A DNA stretch of 42,292 bases from positions 6,480 to 48,771 of the forward strand of contig JAHDGD010000011.1 in assembly GCA_020627825.1 (NCBI GenBank). Direction: 5' to 3'. A program made the position numbers and the translations under genes. Positions within the stretch are counted from its first letter, which is position 1. Each line of letters starts with the position of its first letter. The notes under the pieces were generated by a model, which had not been told where the DNA came from, made no database searches, and saw only the letters and a program-made list of their open reading frames with translations. Source of the stretch: Saprospiraceae bacterium. GTDB taxonomy: Bacteria; Bacteroidota; Bacteroidia; Chitinophagales; Saprospiraceae. Shown piece after piece: positions 9,481 to 18,103 of this stretch.

Positions 9481-10018
9481 AAGAAACAACTGACTTAATA
9501 TTGAATTTGGGGCTTGCGTTTCGTTTTACTTCACTTGCCCAAAATGAGTTCTTGATGGCTTGATTTCGGGTTTCCTAGTTCTTAGTTCAATGTATTTTAA
9601 ACACTTGATTGTTAAAGGTTTTTTTATTCACGTTATTTAATAAATCAAATTAGAATAGGTAATTTCATTTCCAACTCAATCTTCATTTAGACCTTCTTTT
9701 GTGCATTCCGAGATTCATAATTTTAATTACTACTATATCAAAGTTGACACAAATGAAAAAAAATCAATATTTCGAAAAAAAGTTATTTTGACTAGTGTTT
9801 CGTTGAATGACAATACGGAAAATCTGCGTTTTTACTGAATTGCCAAATTTATGATAACAATTTTATAGTTTTAAAGGTAATCTGCGCACTATAAAATATT
9901 GCGTCGATTATTATTCTTAAAATTTTTTTTTGAATTTTGTGTTAACTTTAAAAGAAAATGGGTTTTGCATTTTTTTATTAACAATCAATTTATACTGACA
10001 ACGCTAAATTCGTAATTT
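9481..10018. other. Long divergent intergenic region, metF / pckA
   Basis: About 540 bases of very AT-rich DNA with no convincing reading frame on either strand. It contains an imperfect inverted repeat TTTGGGGC (9506-9513) / GCCCAAA (9537-9543) with a 23-base loop, which resembles a spread version of the palindrome family. It presumably holds the pckA promoter, but I find no full TTG / TAnnTTTG pair. The size is generous for two simple promoters; pckA is a gluconeogenic gene likely to be carbon-regulated. Confidence 0.5.
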
Positions 10019-11590
10019 ATGAAAGGCAACTCGTGTATTTTTGGAAATGGTTACAAATTAACCTGCCAAAAACTCAACTGGAACCTCAATCCTGAAACGC
10101 TTGCTCAAAAATCACTCGAAACAAATCAAGGAATATTATCAGACCGTGGTGCATTAGTTATTAAAACTGGTGAATTTACAGGTCGATCTCCAAAAGATAA
10201 ATTTATAGTTAACGATTACATTACCGAAAAAACAGTTGATTGGAATGAAATTAATCAGCCTATCTCTCCTAGGCATTATGATGTTTTGTTTCATGATATG
10301 CTTGATTACGCAAAGGATAAAGAATTATATGCTCAAGATGTTTATGCTTGTGCTGATCAACGGTACAAATTAAACGTTCGATTAATTGCACAATTCCCTT
10401 GGAGCAGTCAGTTTGCGCACAACATGTTTCATAACTTGAAAGAAAATGAATTGTCTTCTTTTGCACCTGAGTGGATGATTTTATGTTTACCTGATTTTAA
10501 AGCTAATGCTGATCAACATGGTACGCGTCAACACAATTTTACAATCGTAAACTTTGCTGAGAAAGTTGTTTTAATAGGAGGAAGTGCATATACTGGAGAA
10601 ATTAAGAAAAGTATCTTCTCTGTATTAAATTATACGTTACCATTACATCATGATATTCTACCAATGCATTGTTCGTCAAATGTGGGAGAAAATGGAGATA
10701 CAGCTGTTTTCTTTGGTCTTTCTGGAACAGGTAAAACAACACTTTCTACAGAAGCGAATCGAAAACTAATAGGCGATGATGAGCATGGATGGTCTGATCA
10801 AGGGGTTTTTAACTTCGAAGGTGGATGTTATGCGAAATGTATTGACCTCACTGCAGAAAAAGAGCCTGAAATTTTCAATGCAATTAAGCCAGGAGCGATT
10901 CTTGAAAACATTGGTTTTAAAGAGAATTCGAACACGCCTGATTTCAGCAATACGGATATTACGCAAAATACGAGAGTTTCTTATCCTATTCATCATATAG
11001 ACAATATAATGAAACCTTCAGTAGGTGGAAATCCTAAAAATATATTCTTTCTTACATGTGACGCTTTCGGAGTTTTACCTCCTATTTCTAGATTAAATAC
11101 CAACCAAGCAATGTACTATTTCTTACTTGGTTACACAGCAAAAGTTGCAGGTACGGAACTTGGAGTAAAAGAACCACAAATGACATTTTCGTCCTGTTTC
11201 GGAGCTCCTTTTTTACCGCTCAAGCCTTCGTATTACACGAAAATGCTAGGAGAAAAAATGGAGAAACATAATACGAATGTATGGCTTGTGAATACAGGTT
11301 GGAATGGCGGTTCCTATGGTGTAGGAAGTCGAATCAAATTGCCATATACGAGAGCTATGATTCAGGCCGTGTTCAACGAGACTTTGGAGCATGCTTCGTT
11401 TACACAAGATGCATTTTTCGGTCTTGATATTCCTGAAACTTGCGAGGGAGTGCCATCCGAAATTCTTAATCCTCAAAATACTTGGGCAGATAAGAAAGCA
11501 TATGCAGAAACAGCACAAAAGCTGTTGTTAGCATTTGATGAAAACTTTAAAGCAAATCATGTTGCCGAACAAGTGGAATTGAACATGTAA
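10019..11590 (+). CDS. pckA: Phosphoenolpyruvate carboxykinase (ATP)
   Basis: PckA converts oxaloacetate and ATP to phosphoenolpyruvate, the entry step of gluconeogenesis. The 523-residue product has the oxaloacetate/PEP-binding GEFTGRSPKDKF (51-62), the kinase-1a P-loop GLSGTGKTTLS (233-243) and the metal-binding IGDDEHGWS (251-259), all diagnostic for the ATP-type enzyme. Fbp follows after 35 bases on the same strand, so the two gluconeogenic enzymes are probably one transcription unit. This pairing fits an organism that grows on amino acids or organic acids. Confidence 0.98.
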   Translation: MKGNSCIFGNGYKLTCQKLNWNLNPETLAQKSLETNQGILSDRGALVIKTGEFTGRSPKDKFIVNDYITEKTVDWNEINQPISPRHYDVLFHDMLDYAKDKELYAQDVYACADQRYKLNVRLIAQFPWSSQFAHNMFHNLKENELSSFAPEWMILCLPDFKANADQHGTRQHNFTIVNFAEKVVLIGGSAYTGEIKKSIFSVLNYTLPLHHDILPMHCSSNVGENGDTAVFFGLSGTGKTTLSTEANRKLIGDDEHGWSDQGVFNFEGGCYAKCIDLTAEKEPEIFNAIKPGAILENIGFKENSNTPDFSNTDITQNTRVSYPIHHIDNIMKPSVGGNPKNIFFLTCDAFGVLPPISRLNTNQAMYYFLLGYTAKVAGTELGVKEPQMTFSSCFGAPFLPLKPSYYTKMLGEKMEKHNTNVWLVNTGWNGGSYGVGSRIKLPYTRAMIQAVFNETLEHASFTQDAFFGLDIPETCEGVPSEILNPQNTWADKKAYAETAQKLLLAFDENFKANHVAEQVELNM

Positions 11591-11625
11591 TTCTTTACTT
11601 TTACATAGGGACTAACAAGACTAAA

Positions 11626-12657
11626 ATGAATGAGATCGTCACATTAGATGAATTTATCATCAAAAGACAAAAAGATTTTCAGTATGCTACTGGTGAATTA
11701 ACTGGCTTACTAAGAGACATTGGTGTAGCAGCAAAAATAATCAACAGAGAAGTTAATAAGGCTGGATTGTTAAATATTCTAGGAGCCGCTAAAGTCGAGA
11801 ACGCATCAGGCGATGTTGTTCAAAAACTGGACATTTACGCCAATGAAAAATTAATTTCTTGTCTTCAAAATAGCGGAGAGTGTTGCGGAATTGCTTCTGA
11901 AGAAAATGAAGATTTCATAAAAGTGGATGGCATCGATGGTCAAAATGGAAAATATGTAGTCGTCTTTGATCCTCTTGATGGATCTTCCAATATTGATGTG
12001 AATGTTTCGGTAGGAACTATCTTTGGGATTTATAGAAGAAAATCAGATAAGAAAGGAGATGTACAATTAAATGATTTTCTCCAAAAAGGTTCAGACCTAG
12101 TAGCTGCAGGTTATGTATTATATGGAACTTCTACTTTATTAGTTTATAGTACTGGTAATGGTGTAAATGGTTTTACACTAGACCCTACAATAGGAGAGTT
12201 TTGTTTGTCTCACAAAAATATTCAAATTCCGAAAAGAGGAAACTACTATTCAGTCAATCAAGGATACTACTTGAAATTTGATGTCGAAATGAGACGCTAT
12301 ATAGATTATTGTTGCGATATGAATCTTCGATTAAGATATATTGGATCCATGGCTTCTGATATTCACCGAATTTTATTTCAAGGTGGAATTTTCTTGTACC
12401 CAAATACAAGAAAGTATCCACAGGGTAAATTGAGATTGTTATATGAATGCAATCCTTTATCTTTTATCGTAGAACAAGCTGGAGGTAAAGCTATGAATTG
12501 TAAACTGAATCGAATTCTTGATATTCCTACAGAACACTTGCATCAAAGAACAACTATTGCAATTGGTTCTCCAGACATGGTTGATGAAATGAAGTCTTTC
12601 GTAGAACGATATACGATGCCTCCTATTTCGAAGGCAGAAGAAAATGCAGCAATATAG
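11626..12657 (+). CDS. fbp: Fructose-1,6-bisphosphatase class I
   Basis: Fbp removes the 1-phosphate from fructose 1,6-bisphosphate, the irreversible late step of gluconeogenesis. The 343-residue protein has the metal-binding SEENE (91-95) and DPLDGSSNID (115-124), and the sugar-phosphate-binding LRYIGSMASDIHRIL and KLRLLYECNPLSFIVEQAGG stretches, all in the normal order for class I enzymes. It follows pckA by 35 bases. A weak hairpin with arms GATAG/CTATC follows the stop at about 12660, without a convincing T run. Confidence 0.97.
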   Translation: MNEIVTLDEFIIKRQKDFQYATGELTGLLRDIGVAAKIINREVNKAGLLNILGAAKVENASGDVVQKLDIYANEKLISCLQNSGECCGIASEENEDFIKVDGIDGQNGKYVVVFDPLDGSSNIDVNVSVGTIFGIYRRKSDKKGDVQLNDFLQKGSDLVAAGYVLYGTSTLLVYSTGNGVNGFTLDPTIGEFCLSHKNIQIPKRGNYYSVNQGYYLKFDVEMRRYIDYCCDMNLRLRYIGSMASDIHRILFQGGIFLYPNTRKYPQGKLRLLYECNPLSFIVEQAGGKAMNCKLNRILDIPTEHLHQRTTIAIGSPDMVDEMKSFVERYTMPPISKAEENAAI

Positions 12658-12721
12658 CGATAGGGTCCTTGCTATCCTTTGAGTAAAAATTGATATACCT
12701 CTAATTTAAAAGACAATTGCT

Positions 12722-13447
12722 CTAATTGTTTCCTTTCTCGAAAGGATTATTAGCTGCCCGTTTTTTATCAACTGCAGACTCTTTTTCAACAGGTTTTTCA
12801 AAAGGCTTTTGTTTAAAGTCTCCTCTTTTCCATGCTTTTATAAATTGATTCCAAGCTAAGGGATCAAAAATTCTTTGTGGCTTAAATTGTCCACTATATC
12901 GAAAATCAGAAGCTGTTTGACTGAGGACCATTCGGCCGGCTTCGCCACCATCAGCACGCATGTTTTCTCTCAGCAATGCAATCTTATCTTCTGATAGATT
13001 TTGTTCTATTGCCTCCCGCTCTATATCACTGACATCCATCGCTAAAAATTCTATTTCAAAGTGTTTTCGACTGGGCCAAGGGAAAATAACCGTTTCAGGA
13101 AGTAAGATCGTATCTTCACTCATAATTTGTATGAATGAATATAAATTCTTTGTTAACGTATCGGGTATTTCAAATTCTACAGTTTGATAACCAATCCTAG
13201 AAAACGTCACAACTTCACCTTGCAATGCTGCAAAAGAAAAGAAGCCTTCTTGATCCGAAACAGCTCCTCTACGTGTTCCTTTTACGGCAACGTTAGTATA
13301 TGGCAACGGTATCATATCTCCTGTTTCATCTGCCGTAATAACTGCACCAGAAAATTGAATAACCTCTGCGGAATCAATTGGCATTTGGGCGAAAGCCCCA
13401 ATTGAAAATGAAATGCAAAGAATGAATATGATTAGCTTTTGCCTCAT
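12722..13447 (-). CDS. Secreted protein with carboxypeptidase-regulatory-like domain
   Basis: The product opens with a signal peptide (MRQKLIIFILCISFSIGAFAQ). The start at 13447 puts Met directly before it; the longest frame begins ten residues upstream with a charged extension and is less likely. Residues about 30-105 form a CarboxypepD_reg-like beta sandwich (IPLPYTNVAVKGTRRGAVSDQEGFFSF, then VTFSRIGYQTVEF), as found at the N-terminus of SusC/TonB-dependent receptors and other Bacteroidota envelope proteins. The rest is a charged, lysine-rich tail without a barrel. The role is unknown; an envelope or periplasmic location is inferred. It is convergent with fbp. The cleavage region codes through a near-palindrome TTGGGC-gaaa-GCCCCAA (13386-13401 region). 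Confidence 0.8.
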   Translation of the reverse strand: MRQKLIIFILCISFSIGAFAQMPIDSAEVIQFSGAVITADETGDMIPLPYTNVAVKGTRRGAVSDQEGFFSFAALQGEVVTFSRIGYQTVEFEIPDTLTKNLYSFIQIMSEDTILLPETVIFPWPSRKHFEIEFLAMDVSDIEREAIEQNLSEDKIALLRENMRADGGEAGRMVLSQTASDFRYSGQFKPQRIFDPLAWNQFIKAWKRGDFKQKPFEKPVEKESAVDKKRAANNPFEKGNN

Positions 13448-13546
13448 AGATTTCGATTTATATCTATCGAACGTCACTAAAATAGATTAGTTCTTTTAGT
13501 TACGCAACTTTTAACTTGAACTTAACGCAATTTGCTAATTGCAGAC

Positions 13547-15943
13547 TTATCCAATAGCAATTTTAAGAACGTCCATCATATTGTCTACATAATGGAATGT
13601 AAGTCCTTTAATGAAGTCTGATTCAATTTTTTCTACATGTTTTTTATTGTCTTTACAAAGCAATATATCTGTTAATCCAGCTCGTTTTGCAGCTAGTATT
13701 TTCTCTTTAATACCTCCTACAGGAAGTACTTTACCCCTTAATGTTATTTCTCCAGTCATTGCCAATTTCTCTCGTATGGGTTTGCCGGTTAGTAGAGATG
13801 TGATAGCAGATAGCATCGTTATACCTGCACTTGGTCCATCTTTGGGAATCGCTCCTTGAGGGACATGAATATGAATGTCTTTGTTTTGAATATCTTCGAT
13901 TGTTAAACCAAGCTGTTCAACATTGCTTTTTATAAAAGATAACGCCGTTGTTGCCGATTCTTTCATCACATCTCCTAAATTCCCAGTCAAGGTTAATTTG
14001 CCTTTTCCGGTACTTCCACTTGCTTCTATAAACAGGATATCCCCACCTACTTGTGTCCACGCTAAACCTACAGCAACTCCTGGTACTTGTTGTTCTATAT
14101 ATTTTTCATTATCGAAAATAGTAGGTCCCAAAATATCTTCTATATCAGATTGTTGAATCTCTATATTATAAGGTTCTTCAAACGCTTTTCTCTTCGCAAT
14201 TCCTCGCATGATACCTGCGATTTTCCTACTCAAGTTTCGAACGCCGCTCTCTTTTGTGTAATGTTGTATGATGTATTCAAGTATATGTGGGCTAAAACGA
14301 ACATCTTCTGTTTTCAACCCATGTTCTTCAAGTTGCTTTTTTATCAGATGATTTTCTGAAATTTTTATCTTTTCTTCAACACTATAACCTTCCAATGGGA
14401 TGATCTCCATCCGATCCCTCAATGCAGGTTGAATGGTATTTAAAGAATTAGCAGTAGCTACAAACAAAACTTTACTTAGATCATACTCAAGATCCAAATA
14501 GTTATCATGAAAGCTATCATTTTGCTCTGGATCAAGAATTTCAAGTAAAGCAGATGATGGATCTCCTCTAAAATTTGAACCAATTTTATCAATTTCATCC
14601 AAAATGAAAACAGGATTGCTGGTTTCAGCTTTTTTGATTGATTTAATGATTCTACCTGGCATTGCACCTATATAAGTTTTACGATGCCCTCTTAATTCAC
14701 TTTCATCATGTAAACCTCCCAAAGAAACTCGCACAAATTTTCTGTTAAGCGCTTTGCTTATTGATTTACCCAATGAGGTTTTACCTACTCCTGGAGGTCC
14801 CACCAAACAGAGGATTGGTGCCTTCATGTTCCCTTTTAATTTGAGAACAGATAAATGTTCAAGAATACGTTTTTTTACCTCAGTTAGTCCATAATGATCT
14901 TTGTCTAAAATCTTCTGAACTTCTTTTAAATCGAAGTTGTCTTCTGAATATTCATTCCATGGTAAATCAAGTACTAGTTCAAGGTAATTTAAAAGTACTG
15001 AATATTCTGCCACTTGTGGATTAGTCCTTTTGGCTCGAGCCAATTCCTTGTGAAATGCTTTATTTATTTCTTCTGGCCAATCTTTCTCTTCCGCTCTTGC
15101 TTCTATGGCTGCAAGTTCTTCCTTATTCGGGTTTTGTCCGAGCTCTTCTTGTATTGTTTTTAGTTGTTGATTCAATAAAAAGTCACGCTGTTGTTTATTG
15201 ATATCGCCTTGAACTTTAGACTCAATTTGTGATTTAACTTCAAGTAATTGAAGCTCTTCATTTAATTTTGAAAGAATCTTTTCAGCTTTTGCATTCGGAT
15301 TTCTAAGTTCTAGAATCTTTTGTTTTTCATTAACAGATAAATTCAGATTGCTGGAAATAAAATTGAATAAGAAATCAGTATCGTTGATGTTATCCAATAC
15401 CATCGTAGCTTCTTTTGGCAGCTGTGGCGAGAGATCAATGATTTTATGAGAAATCTCTCGTATACTTGTAGATAAGGCATTCAATTCGAGATCGTTAGAA
15501 GCGTCCTCATTAATCTGAGGTGCAACTTTAGCTTCTAGGTAAGGATCGGATTGTGTAAAGGATATTGTTTCAAATCTTTCAAGACCTCTTAATATGACTG
15601 TTATCGAACCATCAGGCATTTTGATTTGTTTCAAAATTTTGGCGTAAGCCCCAACTTGAAATAACTCATCTTCACTAGGGTCTTCAATATCGCTGTCAAT
15701 TTGTGATACCACACCCAATATTTTATCGCTTGACAAGGCAGCTTTGATTGCAGCTTGTGATTTATCTCGTCCAACCGTAATGGGTACTATTACACTTGGA
15801 AAAAGTACGGTATTTCGTAATGCAACAATTGGTAGGTGCTTAGAAAGTTCTTCTGGATTTATTTTTTCGGGATTATCATCTGGAATATTAAACATCGGAA
15901 TGAAATCTCTATTTCCTGCTAATTTTATTTTTTTGTCAAACAT
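13547..15943 (-). CDS. lon: ATP-dependent Lon protease
   Basis: Lon degrades misfolded and regulatory proteins in the cytoplasm. From the proposed start (MFDKKIKLAGNR) the protein has 798 residues. It has an N-terminal LON substrate-binding domain (from LPIVALRNTVLFPSVIVPI), a coiled linker, an AAA+ module with Walker A GPPGVGKTSLGKS and Walker B PVFILDEIDK, and a C-terminal protease domain with the Ser-Lys dyad in KDGPSAG (Ser705) and GGIKEK (Lys746). The longest frame starts 33 bases earlier at 15976 with a hydrophobic MSFFLLKIRKE extension not usual for Lon, so 15943 is preferred, with AAAAGAG just before it. A separate LON-domain protein is coded at 30004. No heat-shock element was recognised. 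Confidence 0.96.
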   Translation of the reverse strand: MFDKKIKLAGNRDFIPMFNIPDDNPEKINPEELSKHLPIVALRNTVLFPSVIVPITVGRDKSQAAIKAALSSDKILGVVSQIDSDIEDPSEDELFQVGAYAKILKQIKMPDGSITVILRGLERFETISFTQSDPYLEAKVAPQINEDASNDLELNALSTSIREISHKIIDLSPQLPKEATMVLDNINDTDFLFNFISSNLNLSVNEKQKILELRNPNAKAEKILSKLNEELQLLEVKSQIESKVQGDINKQQRDFLLNQQLKTIQEELGQNPNKEELAAIEARAEEKDWPEEINKAFHKELARAKRTNPQVAEYSVLLNYLELVLDLPWNEYSEDNFDLKEVQKILDKDHYGLTEVKKRILEHLSVLKLKGNMKAPILCLVGPPGVGKTSLGKSISKALNRKFVRVSLGGLHDESELRGHRKTYIGAMPGRIIKSIKKAETSNPVFILDEIDKIGSNFRGDPSSALLEILDPEQNDSFHDNYLDLEYDLSKVLFVATANSLNTIQPALRDRMEIIPLEGYSVEEKIKISENHLIKKQLEEHGLKTEDVRFSPHILEYIIQHYTKESGVRNLSRKIAGIMRGIAKRKAFEEPYNIEIQQSDIEDILGPTIFDNEKYIEQQVPGVAVGLAWTQVGGDILFIEASGSTGKGKLTLTGNLGDVMKESATTALSFIKSNVEQLGLTIEDIQNKDIHIHVPQGAIPKDGPSAGITMLSAITSLLTGKPIREKLAMTGEITLRGKVLPVGGIKEKILAAKRAGLTDILLCKDNKKHVEKIESDFIKGLTFHYVDNMMDVLKIAIG
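15030..15043. repeat. Palindrome TTGGCTCGAGCCAA inside lon
   Basis: A perfect 14-base palindrome within the lon coding sequence (residues LARAK). Its core GGCTCGAGCC equals that of the coding copy at 35947 and the centre of the three intergenic copies. Lon seems intact here, so it may be a chance match or a site maintained by selection. Confidence 0.6.
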
Positions 15944-16077
15944 CTCTTTTCGTATTTTCAACAAAAAGAATGACAAATATTATTCCACCTCCAATTTTTA
16001 AATCGGATACCGACATTCTTGCACTTCATAGACTAATGTCAAGACAAAAAGTCAGCTTTTCACCTGAAGATTATACC

Positions 16078-17982
16078 TTACTCTGCAGTTATTTCTACTT
16101 TTTCTTCTAAATCAATCACCTCATTTTCCTTTACAACATCCTCTTCTACCTTGAGATTATTGATGATGAATTTCTGTCTTTCTGGAGTGTTTTTGCCCAT
16201 GTAGTATTTAAGAACTTCTTCTATCTTTGAACCTTCCGGCAAGAACACAGGCTCAAGCTGAATGTTTTCACCTATAAAATCGCCGAATTCATCTGGTGAT
16301 ATTTCCCCAAGTCCTTTAAACCTTGTGATTTCAGGTTTTCCCCTCAATTTCCCTATGGCCTCCTGTTTTTCTGTTTCAGAGTAACAATAGAAGGTCTTTT
16401 GTTTATCTCTTACTCTAAATAGAGGTGTTGACAAAATATATAAATGCCCATTTTTCACTAAGTCGGGAAAGAATTGAAGGAAGAATGTCAAGAGTAAAAG
16501 TCGAATGTGCATCCCATCTACATCGGCATCCGTCGCAATCACCACTCGATTATACCTTAAAAATTCTATTCCATCTTCAATATTTAAAGCATGTTGAAGT
16601 AAATTCAATTCTTCATTTTCGTATACAATTTTTTTCGTTAAGCCATAACAATTTAAGGGTTTACCTCTCAACGAAAATACAGCTTGTGTCATTACATCAC
16701 GAGCTTTTGTAATAGAACCACTAGCGCTATCTCCCTCCGTAATAAAAATAGTAGTGTTTAATTTCTCCTCTTCTGTTATTTTTTTCTTTTTATCGTCTAG
16801 ATGTATACGACAATCACGGAGCTTTTTATTATGTAAATTAGCTTTTTTAGCTCTTTGGTTGGCTAGTTTTTTAATACCAGCAATGTCTTTTCTTTCTCGT
16901 TCACTTTGCTGGATTCTTTTCAATAAAGCATCAGCAGTCTCCGCCGTTTTATGAAGATGGTTTTCAAGTTTTTTCTTTATATATTCACTAACAAAAGTTC
17001 GAACCGTAGGTAAGTCCGGTCCCATATTAAGAGAACCCAACTTAGTTTTAGTTTGTGATTCGAAAACAGGTTCTTCAACACGCACACTTATAGCGCCTAT
17101 AACAGAAGCTAGAATGTCTTTTGTTTCGAAGTTTTTTCCATAAAATTCTCTCACACCTTTGACGATTCCTTCTCTGAAAGCGGCAAGATGAGTACCTCCA
17201 TGCGTGGTGTTTTGTCCATTTACGAATGAATAATATTCTTCTCCATAGGCATTGCCATGTGTAATAGCAAACTCTATGTCTTCATCTTTTGTGTGAAAAA
17301 CAGGGTATCGAATTTCTTCTGGATTTGTTTTTCGCTCAAGAAGATCTAGTAAGCCATTTTTACTATAGAATGTTTTCGCATTGAATTTAATGCGTAGACC
17401 AGCGTTTAGATAGGCATAATTCCATAGTTGGTTTTCAATGTATTCTGCTCTAAAACGATAATTCTTAAAGATGCTGCTATCTGGTCTAAAAATGATCTTT
17501 GTCCCATTTTCTTCACCTGTTTTATGAATTTTGGATTCTTCAGTAAGAACACCTTGACTGAATTCAGCATACTTTGTTTTCCCTTCTCTTGTAGCTTCTA
17601 CGCGAAAATAGGTAGATAATGCATTAGCTGCTTTTAATCCTACTCCATTTAATCCAACAGATTTTTTAAATGCTCTTGAATCGTATTTTCCACCGGTATT
17701 TATTTTGGAAACAACATCGACTACTTTACCCAAAGGGATGCCACGTCCATAGTCTCGTACACTCAGCTCCCCATCTGTTAACTTGATTTCTATCTTTTTA
17801 CCATGTCCCATCACATATTCGTCAATACTATTGTCAATGACCTCTTTGATCAGGATATAAATGCCATCATCTACACTTGAACCATCCCCCAGTTTTCCTA
17901 TATACATTCCGGGCCGAATTCGAATGTGTTCTTTCCAATCTAATGACCGAATATTGTCTTCTGTGTATTGCACATCACTCAT
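16078..17982 (-). CDS. parE: DNA topoisomerase IV subunit B
   Basis: A type IIA topoisomerase ATPase subunit. The GHKL ATPase has [21 protein letters not shown] and the GVGLKAAN loop; the transducer domain follows, and the TOPRIM domain has EGDSASGS and [10 protein letters not shown]. ParE rather than GyrB is indicated by [29 protein letters not shown], by the 634-residue length and by the Bacteroidota ParE habit of a short C-terminus. It would act with ParC to decatenate chromosomes; parC is not in this window. A -7 box TAAATTTG (complement of 18006-18013) is about 25 bases upstream. The acidic lysine/glutamate-rich C-terminal tail is not conserved. Confidence 0.92.
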   Translation of the reverse strand: MSDVQYTEDNIRSLDWKEHIRIRPGMYIGKLGDGSSVDDGIYILIKEVIDNSIDEYVMGHGKKIEIKLTDGELSVRDYGRGIPLGKVVDVVSKINTGGKYDSRAFKKSVGLNGVGLKAANALSTYFRVEATREGKTKYAEFSQGVLTEESKIHKTGEENGTKIIFRPDSSIFKNYRFRAEYIENQLWNYAYLNAGLRIKFNAKTFYSKNGLLDLLERKTNPEEIRYPVFHTKDEDIEFAITHGNAYGEEYYSFVNGQNTTHGGTHLAAFREGIVKGVREFYGKNFETKDILASVIGAISVRVEEPVFESQTKTKLGSLNMGPDLPTVRTFVSEYIKKKLENHLHKTAETADALLKRIQQSERERKDIAGIKKLANQRAKKANLHNKKLRDCRIHLDDKKKKITEEEKLNTTIFITEGDSASGSITKARDVMTQAVFSLRGKPLNCYGLTKKIVYENEELNLLQHALNIEDGIEFLRYNRVVIATDADVDGMHIRLLLLTFFLQFFPDLVKNGHLYILSTPLFRVRDKQKTFYCYSETEKQEAIGKLRGKPEITRFKGLGEISPDEFGDFIGENIQLEPVFLPEGSKIEEVLKYYMGKNTPERQKFIINNLKVEEDVVKENEVIDLEEKVEITAE

Positions 17983-18005
17983 AAATGCTGTTCTCTTTTC
18001 GTCTG

Positions 18006-18013
18006 CAAATTTA
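18006..18013 (-). promoter_or_regulatory. Candidate -7 promoter box of parE
   Basis: The minus strand reads TAAATTTG, matching TAnnTTTG, about 24 bases before the parE start. No TTG at 19-21 bases spacing was found. Confidence 0.35.
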
Positions 18014-18103
18014 ACTCAAATGATAAATATATTAAATTTTTATATATCTATTTAATATTACTAAAATATATTATATGTTAATAACTAAAAATCTGCTGAT
18101 TAA

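Noticed and set aside
12659-12677. Hairpin GATAG/CTATC after fbp as terminator
   Set aside because: Only five pairs and no T run; too weak to call.
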